A stretch of 7,591 bases of DNA from Geodermatophilaceae bacterium. GTDB lineage: Bacteria; Actinomycetota; Actinomycetes; Mycobacteriales; Geodermatophilaceae. Location of the stretch: positions 1 through 7,591 of the forward strand of contig JACCXW010000121.1 in the NCBI GenBank assembly GCA_013696785.1, given 5' to 3'. The first letter of the stretch is position 1, and each line of letters opens with the position of its first letter. The position numbers and the translations under genes are program-made. Of this stretch, positions 1-4,703 are shown piece by piece. The notes under the pieces were generated by a model that had not been told where the DNA came from, did not search any database, and saw nothing but the letters and a program-made list of their open reading frames with translations.

Positions 1-1
1 G

Positions 2-529
2 GATCTCCCCGTGGAACAGGCCATCATCGCCGGCGTCGCGCACGACCGCAGCGAAGCGAAGGTCACCGTCGTCGGCGTACCCGACAAGCCGGGCGAGGCC
101 GCGGCTATCTTCCGCGCCGTCGCCGACGCCGAGATCAACATCGACATGATCGTGCAGAACGTCTCTGCCGCGGCGACCGGGCGTACCGACATCTCCTTCA
201 CGTTGCCGACGACGGACGGGCCGACCGCGATCGCGGCGCTGCGCAAGGTCCAGGCCCGGGTCGGTTTCGACAACCTCCTGTACGACGACCACGTGGGCAA
301 GGTGTCGTTGGTCGGTGCCGGCATGCGCTCGCACCCCGGCGTGTCCGCCACCTTCTTCGCGGCGCTCGCCGATGCCGGCGTGAACGTCGAGATCATCTCC
401 ACGTCGGAGATCAGGATCTCCATCATCTGCCGGGACACCGTCCTCGACGACGCGGTACGAGCGGTGCACGATGCCTTCGGCCTGGCCGGCGAGGCCACGG
501 CCGAGGTGTACGGGGGCACCGGCAGGTGA
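2..529 (+). CDS. lysC: Aspartokinase (aspartate kinase), C-terminal regulatory part; 5' end outside window
   Basis: Aspartokinase phosphorylates L-aspartate with ATP, the first step towards lysine, threonine, methionine and diaminopimelate. Only the last 175 codons are present: the frame is open from base 2 and the catalytic domain lies upstream of the window. What remains is the tandem ACT regulatory region. Counting the GTG at 11 as residue 1, the first ACT repeat spans about 15-90 and contains DKPGEAA and INIDMIVQNVS; the second spans about 95-165 and contains KVSLVGAGM, SHPGV and ISTSEIRIS. From that GTG the product is 172 residues, the length I recall for the separately translated beta subunit of Corynebacterium glutamicum LysC. 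Ser52 and Thr59 correspond to positions (S301, T308) where feedback-resistant C. glutamicum mutants are known, so concerted lysine/threonine inhibition is likely. The stop overlaps the start of asd, which indicates one operon with translational coupling. The family is certain from sequence; subunit arrangement is inferred. Confidence 0.97.
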   Translation, partial: DLPVEQAIIAGVAHDRSEAKVTVVGVPDKPGEAAAIFRAVADAEINIDMIVQNVSAAATGRTDISFTLPTTDGPTAIAALRKVQARVGFDNLLYDDHVGKVSLVGAGMRSHPGVSATFFAALADAGVNVEIISTSEIRISIICRDTVLDDAVRAVHDAFGLAGEATAEVYGGTGR

Positions 530-1581
530 CTTCCCCACCACCACGTGCCCTGAGGCTCGGCGTCGTGGGCGCCACCGGGATGGTGGGCGCTGCCATGCTG
601 CGGATCCTGGCCGAGCGCAATTTCCCGGCAAGTGAGATCCGGTTCTTCGCCTCGGCGCGTTCGGCCGGATCGGTGCTGCCGTGGGCGGGCCGCGAGGTCG
701 TCGTGGAGGACTCCGCCACCGCCGACCCGGCCGGGCTGGACCTGGCGCTGTTCTCCGCTGGAGCGACCGCCTCCCGCGCGCTGGCCCCCGTGTTCGCAGC
801 CGCCGGCGCTGTCGTGGTGGACAACTCCTCCGCGTGGCGGATGGACCCCGCCGTACCGCTGGTCGTCAGCGAAGTCAATCCGCAGGCCATCGGCGGCGCC
901 GTGAAAGGGATCATCGCCAACCCGAACTGCACCACGATGGCGGCGATGCCGGTCCTCAAGCCGCTGCACGACGAGGCCGGACTGCTCCGGCTCGTGGTCA
1001 GCACCTACCAGGCCGTTTCAGGCGGCGGTCGCGCCGGCGTCGAGGAGTTGGACAAGCAGGCTCGTGAGGTGGTGGGCCGCGCCAACGAGCTGACGTACGA
1101 CGGCAGCGCTGTCGTGTTTCCGCCGCCGGCGCTGTACGCCCGGCCGATCGCGTTCAACGTGCTGCCGATGGCCGGCTCGGTCGTGGACGACGGCTCCTTC
1201 GAGACGAACGAGGAGCAGAAACTGCGAGACGAGAGCCGCAAGATCCTGGAGATCCCTGAGCTGCTTGTATCGGGAACGTGCGTGCGGGTGCCGGTCTTCA
1301 CCGGGCACTCGCTGTCCATCAATGCCGAGTTCGCGCGGCCGCTGACCGTGCAGCGTGCCTACGACCTGCTTGCCGCCGCGCCCGGAGTGGCGCTGAGCGA
1401 CATCCCGACCCCGCTGCAGGCGGCCGGTAGCGACGCAAGCTACGTCGGCCGGCTGCGGGTAGACCCTGGGGTCCCTGATGGTCGCGGCCTCGCGCTGTTC
1501 GTCAGCGGCGACAATTTGCGCAAGGGCGCGGCTCTGAACGCGGTACAGATCGCCGAATTGGTCGCCGCCCGGCTGGGCTGA
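526..1581 (+). CDS. asd: Aspartate-semialdehyde dehydrogenase
   Basis: The enzyme reduces L-4-aspartyl phosphate to L-aspartate-4-semialdehyde with NADPH in the cytoplasm, directly after aspartokinase. The product has 351 residues, usual for the actinobacterial family. Visible motifs in order: the NADP-binding loop GATGMVG (15-21), the phosphate/substrate region DNSSAWRM (99-106), the catalytic cysteine C135 in NPNCTTM, Q162 at the start of the QAVSGGGRAG segment, and the substrate and acid/base residues R254 and H261 in VRVPVFTGHS. Nothing essential is missing. The GTG start at 526 overlaps the lysC stop in GTGA (526-529); a G-rich stretch at 512-516 is the only Shine-Dalgarno-like sequence, so translation probably depends on ribosomes finishing lysC. 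No separate promoter is evident. The lysC-asd pair is conserved in Corynebacterium and Mycobacterium. Its product also feeds diaminopimelate for peptidoglycan. Confidence 0.98.
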   Translation: MTSPPPRALRLGVVGATGMVGAAMLRILAERNFPASEIRFFASARSAGSVLPWAGREVVVEDSATADPAGLDLALFSAGATASRALAPVFAAAGAVVVDNSSAWRMDPAVPLVVSEVNPQAIGGAVKGIIANPNCTTMAAMPVLKPLHDEAGLLRLVVSTYQAVSGGGRAGVEELDKQAREVVGRANELTYDGSAVVFPPPALYARPIAFNVLPMAGSVVDDGSFETNEEQKLRDESRKILEIPELLVSGTCVRVPVFTGHSLSINAEFARPLTVQRAYDLLAAAPGVALSDIPTPLQAAGSDASYVGRLRVDPGVPDGRGLALFVSGDNLRKGAALNAVQIAELVAARLG

Positions 1582-1594
1582 CCCGCCTCTCCCA

Positions 1595-1645
1595 TGATCA
1601 TGAGGCCGGATGTCGGCGTGTTACGGCGTGTCCGCCTCACGATCA
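1595..1645. terminator. Hairpin after asd, possible bidirectional terminator
   Basis: Bases 1595-1606 pair with 1634-1645 (12 positions, one A/C mismatch). After a single bulged base, 1608-1610 pair with 1631-1633, leaving a 20-base loop that contains the octamer CGGCGTGT twice (1614-1621, 1624-1631). The structure begins 14 bases after the asd stop. There is no T-run on either strand, so it resembles the U-less hairpins often seen in high-GC actinobacteria. It could instead be a dispersed repeat, since the left arm starts within the palindrome CATGATCATG (1593-1602). Confidence 0.4.
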
Positions 1646-1961
1646 CCGCGACTAGAAGTACCACCTGTTCGCGAAGCGGAGATGCACTCGGTCAGCGGCT
1701 CCGTCATTCGCTTCGCAGTCGGTCAGCTCACCGTCGGCTGGGACGGGCTGCTGCAGCACCGTGCTATCGGGATCGGCGACCATCTCTGCCATAAGTTTGC
1801 TATCTGTAACCATGATTAACTGACCGTAGCTGATCGACCATTGCAAGATGCAGAGCGACACGAGACTGCCGTGACGCAAATGCCGTCTAGATGCCAGGCG
1901 CACCAGCCGAGCGGTGGCGGAGCCGCGGAGTCCCTTATCGCGCAGAAGTTGGCGCACCCGG
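1646..1961. other. Gene-poor spacer between asd and the bldD-like gene
   Basis: I see no convincing gene in these 316 bases. They are richer in A/T than the neighbours, most clearly around 1790-1850. A minus-strand frame (1652-1957, 101 codons, GTG) and a plus-strand frame (1610-1819, 69 codons) are open but match no family I recognise and have no good ribosome-binding site. An 8-bp inverted repeat is present (1671-1678 with 1709-1716, GCGAAGCG/CGCTTCGC). The nonamer TCGGTCAGC occurs at 1688-1696 and 1719-1727. The region may be decayed coding sequence. Confidence 0.5.
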
Positions 1962-2441
1962 TCAGGCGACCTTGTGGACCGCCGGAGCCGCGTATGGTCC
2001 GAGCACTTTCCACTCGGTCAACTGGTCCATGAGTTCGCTGGGGGTGACGTCGTAGATGATCGCAAGGGATGTCAGGTCCCCTGCGCGGATGGACAGCACC
2101 CGGCCGTTGTAGTCGCCGCGCTGACTCTGGATCGTCGCGGCGTAGCGGGCCAGCGGCCCGGCTACGTCCGCAGGCACCTCACTGAGCCGCTCCAGGTTCA
2201 GCACGATCTTGGTGTCCGGGTCGGCTGTGCGCACCGGGCGGGCGTCAGGAAGCAGCTCGGCGATAGGGATTCCGTAAAAGCCGGCGAGCTCGGAGAGCCT
2301 TGCGACGGTGATCGCGCGGTCGCCCCGCTCGTAGGAGCCGACGACCACCGCCTTCCAGCGGCGAGCGGACTTCTCCTCCACGTCGTGGAGGGACAGTCCT
2401 TGCTGGTTGCGAACCGCTCGCAGCCGGAACGCCCTGCTCAG
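1962..2441 (-). CDS. BldD-family c-di-GMP-responsive regulator, abnormal or lost start codon
   Basis: BldD is a dimeric DNA-binding protein that represses developmental genes in Streptomyces when tetrameric c-di-GMP bridges its C-terminal domains. Here the HTH homology begins at LRAVRNQQGLSL, continues through the recognition region RWKAVVVGSYERGDRA and the linker GIPIAELLP, and the C-terminal domain carries YAATIQSQRGDYNG. The ligand signature RGD-x8-RxxD is intact: RGD at 2112-2120 and RAGD at 2076-2087. In-frame homology extends upstream of the only conventional start (GTG, 2379-2381), which would delete the first helix and half of the second. From 2382 up to a stop near 2604 the frame has no ATG, GTG or TTG. 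CTG 2439-2441 would give 159 residues, against 167 for S. coelicolor BldD, and a TACCCT hexamer lies 7 nt before it. The usual bldD locus is beside nusB and pyrR, so this is probably a second copy. It may be a leaderless CTG-started gene or a 5'-damaged pseudogene. Confidence 0.8.
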   Translation of the reverse strand: MSRAFRLRAVRNQQGLSLHDVEEKSARRWKAVVVGSYERGDRAITVARLSELAGFYGIPIAELLPDARPVRTADPDTKIVLNLERLSEVPADVAGPLARYAATIQSQRGDYNGRVLSIRAGDLTSLAIIYDVTPSELMDQLTEWKVLGPYAAPAVHKVA

Positions 2442-2448
2442 GCCCGGG

Positions 2449-2454
2449 AGGGTA
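2449..2454 (-). promoter_or_regulatory. Possible -10 hexamer (TACCCT) of the bldD-like gene
   Basis: TACCCT reads on the minus strand and ends exactly 7 nt before CTG 2439-2441. This is the spacing seen before three other genes in the window. No clear -35 or Shine-Dalgarno sequence is present. A chance match cannot be excluded. Confidence 0.3.
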
Positions 2455-2656
2455 GCCGCAACGGCATAACCGGCATCGGTCTGACCAACCCCAACGACGT
2501 GGGGGCTCGTCTCGAAGCCATGTCGACCGGACGCCCCCTCGTGTCTGAGGTCGGTTGCAGGACCCCGTTCAGCGCGGACTAAGCCGCAGTTCAGCGCGCC
2601 CCCTCATGGTTGCTCCAACGCCCGCAAGCAGCGGGCCACCGCCGTAGGAGCCCGCC

Positions 2657-2770
2657 ATGACCCGCAGCATCAAACGGACCGTCGCCCTCGCCTTCCTCGC
2701 CCTGATCACCGCGTTCACCGGCGCGACCACCGGAGCCAGCGTGTCCCTGCTGTCACCGCTGTCGTCCTAG
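2657..2770 (+). CDS. Small membrane or secreted peptide, 37 residues, unknown function
   Basis: The ATG at 2657 is preceded by a strong Shine-Dalgarno sequence AGGAG (2646-2650) with a 6-base spacer, the best ribosome-binding site in the window. The product starts with a basic segment (MTRSIKRT), continues with a hydrophobic stretch at about residues 9-19 (VALAFLALITA), and ends with a Thr/Ser/Gly/Ala-rich tail closing at TAG. It could be a single-span membrane peptide or a leader-like secreted peptide. I do not recognise a family. Small hydrophobic Spd-type genes occur on actinomycete conjugative elements, and the integrase remnant 100 bases downstream makes such an origin plausible but unproven. 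The codons are G/C-ending like those of neighbouring genes. Confidence 0.55.
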   Translation: MTRSIKRTVALAFLALITAFTGATTGASVSLLSPLSS

Positions 2771-2854
2771 TCGTCGCGGACCAGTCGTCATCGAACTCCG
2801 GTGACGTCCTGGCCCGCCCGAAGCCATGCGCCGACCTCTGCTAGTCGGTTGCCG

Positions 2855-2873
2855 CCCCACCCCTTCTGTGGGG
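2855..2873 (+). terminator. Short hairpin upstream of the integrase remnant
   Basis: CCCCAC (2855-2860) pairs with GTGGGG (2868-2873) around a 7-base loop, about 85 bases after the small ORF. No T-run follows. It could end transcription of the 37-residue gene, or be incidental. Confidence 0.2.
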
Positions 2874-3018
2874 TCCGAGACCCGCGGCACCTGGCTGGCC
2901 GAGGCAGGGGTGCCGGCGCACGAGATCGCCGCGTTCCTCGGCCACGCGTCGATCGTCGCCGCCGAGCGCTATTTGCACGCCGGAGACACCCGGCACGAGC
3001 GGGCCCGGCAGCCGCTCA
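2867..3018 (+). pseudogene. Tyrosine recombinase (phage/ICE-type integrase), C-terminal remnant
   Basis: Tyrosine integrases cut and rejoin DNA at attachment sites. The frame running from 2877 encodes TWLAEAGVPAHEIAAFLGHA, then SIVAAERYLHAGDTRHERAR. This is the end of the catalytic domain, with the LGHxS histidine (2943-2945) and the nucleophilic tyrosine in ERYLH (2970-2972). The preceding box that normally reads HDLRHTxATWLAE is broken: RDPRH is found in a different frame (2876-2890) and is followed at once by WLAE in the present frame, as if roughly ten bases had been deleted. No N-terminal or core-binding domain is recognisable upstream, and no stop codon closes the frame before the tRNA. 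The gene is therefore dead. It points towards the 3' end of the tRNA-Pro, as expected for an element inserted there. Confidence 0.72.
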
Positions 3019-3103
3019 CGGATAGGTGTGGCCACACAGTGGACACGGCCTCCACAGCGGGACGGCTCCGCAGCCCTCTCGACGGCATGGGTCTGGGACC
3101 GAG

Positions 3104-3142
3104 AAAAATGCCCCCTGACCTGCGAGTTCGCAGATCAGGGGG
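3104..3142 (-). terminator. Intrinsic terminator of tRNA-Pro
   Basis: On the minus strand, starting six bases after the tRNA discriminator base, bases 3142-3129 pair with 3124-3111 in a 14-bp stem with a 4-base loop (AACT). This is followed by CA and five T (3108-3104). One pair is a G-T wobble on the minus-strand RNA but a C/A mismatch on the plus strand, so it is built to work in the tRNA direction. It is the clearest intrinsic terminator in the window. Confidence 0.88.
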
Positions 3143-3148
3143 TCAGGG

Positions 3149-3222
3149 TCGGGATGGCGGGATTCGAACCCACGACCTCTTCGTCCCGAACGAAGCACGC
3201 TACCAAGCTGCGCCACATCCCG
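3149..3222 (-). tRNA. tRNA-Pro (anticodon CGG)
   Basis: The 74-base minus-strand sequence folds as a full cloverleaf. The acceptor stem CGGGATG/CATCCCG has seven perfect pairs. The D arm is GCGC-AGCTTGGTA-GCGT. The anticodon stem CTTCG/CGAAG encloses TTCGGGA with anticodon CGG (plus-strand 3186-3188) and G at position 37, as in proline tRNAs. The T arm is GTGGG-TTCGAAT-CCCGC. The discriminator is A and CCA is not encoded, as usual in actinobacteria. It decodes CCG, a preferred codon in such genomes. The gene is intact at its 3' end, so any element inserted there restored the sequence. Confidence 0.96.
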
Positions 3223-3236
3223 AGTTGCGCTGGATC

Positions 3237-3242
3237 AGTCTA
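3237..3242 (-). promoter_or_regulatory. Possible -10 hexamer (TAGACT) of tRNA-Pro
   Basis: TAGACT on the minus strand lies 14 bases upstream of the mature tRNA 5' end, leaving room for a short leader removed by RNase P. No convincing -35 is seen. The rest of 3223-3320 holds only a 5-bp hairpin (3256-3268), which may act downstream of the phosphoesterase gene. Confidence 0.35.
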
Positions 3243-3320
3243 GACCACACCGTGGCGGGCGACGCCCGTCGATTCAGGTGGCCGGCCGCTGCGCCGTACG
3301 AACGTAGCGGGGTAGGCGGG

Positions 3321-4205
3321 TCAGCCTCGGGAGACCAGCCTCAGCAGGGTGGCTTCGGGGCGGCAGGCGAAGCGGTAGGGAGCGTACGGCGACGTGCCCA
3401 GGCCGGCCGAGACATGCAGCCAGGTCCGGTCGGTCCATGCCGAAAGCCAGCGGCTGCGCGCGCGGTCGATACCACAATTCGTCACCGGGGCACCGTAGAC
3501 GGGTACCCGAACCTGGCCGCCGTGCGTGTGGCCGGCGAGGAGCAGGTCGTAGCCGTCCCCGGCGAACCGGTCGAGCAGGCGCGGCTCGGGGGAGTGCAGC
3601 AACCCCAGCCGAAGATCCGCGTCCCCAGCCGCGGGTCCGGCGATCTCCTCGTACCGGTCGCGGTGCAGGTGCGGGTCGTCGATGCCGGCGAGGGCGATTC
3701 GACGGCCGTTGGCCTTGAGCTCGCCGCGGCAGTTCGTGAGGTCCAGCCAGCCTCGTGCGGTCATGATGTCGCGCAGGTCGCGCCATGGCAGTGTGTCTCC
3801 GACCACGCGCTTGTGATCGGGAAAGAAGTACCTCAGCGGGTTCTTGGGCTTGGGCGCGTAGTAGTCGTTGCTGCCCATCACGAATGCCCCTGGCCGATCC
3901 AGCAACGGCCCGAGTGCCGCCACCGTCGCCGGTACGGCGTCGTGTCCGGCCAGGTTGTCACCGGTGTTGACGACCAGGTCCGGCTCGAGCGCAGCCAGCG
4001 CCCGCACCCACTGTTGCTTGCCGCGCTGACGCGCCAGCATGTGGATGTCGGACAGGTGCAGGATCGTCAGTGCGTCCTGGGCCGGCGGCAGCACCGGAAC
4101 CTCGAATCGGCGCAGTGTCCATTGGTTGCGCTCGTACAGGCCGGCGTAGGCCAGTGTCGCCACACCGAGGCCGGCGACGCTGGCGGGGACGGTGTACCAA
4201 CGCAT
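3321..4205 (-). CDS. Membrane-anchored calcineurin-like metallophosphoesterase
   Basis: This is a predicted di-metal phosphohydrolase of the YkuE/YaeI-like exported branch; its substrate is unknown. The 294-residue protein begins with a hydrophobic segment (about 5-23) suited to an uncleaved membrane anchor, which would place the catalytic domain outside the membrane. The metal-ligand motifs are complete: SDIHM (D53, H55), GDN (D83), GSND (N113), LLHSPEP (H204) and GHTHGGQ (225-231, H226 and H228). ATG 4203-4205 is chosen because a TAGGCT -10 hexamer ends 7 nt before it, which fits a leaderless mRNA. The gene diverges from the YqeY gene across 41 bp. A homologous gene (Rv3683) follows ponA2 in M. 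tuberculosis. That suggests a role near cell-envelope phosphate chemistry, for example a lipid- or wall-linked substrate, but this is inference from context. Confidence 0.93.
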   Translation of the reverse strand: MRWYTVPASVAGLGVATLAYAGLYERNQWTLRRFEVPVLPPAQDALTILHLSDIHMLARQRGKQQWVRALAALEPDLVVNTGDNLAGHDAVPATVAALGPLLDRPGAFVMGSNDYYAPKPKNPLRYFFPDHKRVVGDTLPWRDLRDIMTARGWLDLTNCRGELKANGRRIALAGIDDPHLHRDRYEEIAGPAAGDADLRLGLLHSPEPRLLDRFAGDGYDLLLAGHTHGGQVRVPVYGAPVTNCGIDRARSRWLSAWTDRTWLHVSAGLGTSPYAPYRFACRPEATLLRLVSRG

Positions 4206-4212
4206 ATCGCCC

Positions 4213-4218
4213 AGCCTA
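4213..4218 (-). promoter_or_regulatory. -10 hexamer (TAGGCT), leaderless promoter of the phosphoesterase gene
   Basis: The hexamer fits TANNNT. Seven bases separate it from the ATG at 4205, so the start site would fall at or next to the first base of the start codon. No Shine-Dalgarno sequence precedes the ATG. Confidence 0.55.
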
Positions 4219-4233
4219 CGGCGGTCGGCCGGG

Positions 4234-4239
4234 TACGTT
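4234..4239 (+). promoter_or_regulatory. -10 hexamer (TACGTT), leaderless promoter of the YqeY-like gene
   Basis: The hexamer fits TANNNT and lies 7 bases before ATG 4247. No Shine-Dalgarno sequence is present. The matching -35 position (about 4211-4216) coincides with the -10 of the divergent gene. Confidence 0.55.
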
Positions 4240-4246
4240 GACCCGT

Positions 4247-4702
4247 ATGGCAGCCGCTCTCAAGGGTCGAATCCGCAGCGACCTCAACAGCGCCATGAAG
4301 GCGCGCGACGAACTGAGGACAGCCACGCTGCGGATGGCCTTGGCCGCGATGCAGCTCGAGGAGGTCGCCGGCGCGACCGCGCGTGAGCTCACCGACGACG
4401 AGGTACTGACCGTGCTGCGCCGAGAGACCAAGAAGCGGCGGGAGGCGGCGGATGCCTTCGCCGCCGCGGGGCGTGCGGAGTCCGCGGCCCGTGAGCAGGC
4501 CGAGGGCGCGCTGCTGGAGACGTACCTGCCGTCTCAGCTGTCCGACGAGGAGCTGATCGAGCGGGTCAGGGCCGGCATCGCCGAGTCCGCGGCCACGAGC
4601 GTTCGGGACATGGGACGGGCGATGAAGGCCGTGCAGGCGCTCGTCGCCGGTCAGGCCGACGGCGGCCGAGTCGCCGCGGAGGTCAAGCGCCAGCTCGGCT
4701 GA
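4247..4702 (+). CDS. GatB/YqeY-domain protein
   Basis: The 151-residue product is a stand-alone YqeY domain, related to the C-terminal tail domain of the amidotransferase subunit GatB that contacts tRNA. Its cellular role is not established; tRNA-linked metabolism has been proposed for the family. The sequence shows the family pattern: an N-terminal helix with RSDLNSAMKARD, then RTATLRMALAAMQ, ELTDDEVLTVLRRETKKRREAADAF, the acidic YLPSQLSDEEL segment and a terminal GRAMKAVQALVAG-QADGGRVAAEVKRQL helix pair. The length matches the roughly 150 residues usual for the family. ATG 4247 is preferred over longer frames because homology begins there and a TACGTT hexamer lies 7 nt upstream. The gene converges on the penicillin-binding protein gene with one base between stops. 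The homologue Rv3688c lies in the same chromosomal neighbourhood in M. tuberculosis. Confidence 0.93.
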   Translation: MAAALKGRIRSDLNSAMKARDELRTATLRMALAAMQLEEVAGATARELTDDEVLTVLRRETKKRREAADAFAAAGRAESAAREQAEGALLETYLPSQLSDEELIERVRAGIAESAATSVRDMGRAMKAVQALVAGQADGGRVAAEVKRQLG

Positions 4703-4703
4703 G

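Larger units (their letters stand above)
2600..3148 (+). mobile_element. Remnant of a tRNA-associated integrative element
   Basis: This stretch contains a small membrane-peptide gene, an integrase C-terminal remnant and then the 3' end of a tRNA-Pro gene in the orientation expected for an integrase next to its attachment site. Actinomycete integrative and conjugative elements and phages commonly insert into tRNA 3' ends with the integrase gene adjacent. No replication, transfer or excision gene and no second copy of the tRNA 3' end is present in the window, so only a fragment survives or the rest was deleted. The left limit is arbitrary; the element may begin as far left as 2442, where BldD homology ends. 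Confidence 0.45.

Noticed and set aside
1652..1957. 101-codon minus-strand frame beginning five bases below the bldD-like stop
   Set aside because: No ribosome-binding site and no family resemblance. A competing plus-strand frame covers the same DNA equally well.
1914..2582. 222-codon plus-strand frame
   Set aside because: Mostly antisense to the bldD-like gene, whose protein homology is unambiguous. The last 45 codons lie outside it but match nothing I recognise.
3150..3175. Search for a second copy of the tRNA 3' end (attachment-site repeat)
   Set aside because: No other copy of GGGATTCGAACCC-type sequence was seen in the window, so no attachment-site pair is claimed.
3028..3243. Short plus-strand frame containing MAGFEPTTSSSRTKHATK
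   Set aside because: Another tRNA-antisense translation, not a protein.
2826..4241. Open frame of 471 codons on the plus strand
   Set aside because: It crosses the integrase remnant, then the antisense of the tRNA and of the phosphoesterase gene. The part reading GGIRTHDLFVPNEA is the usual false translation of a proline tRNA.
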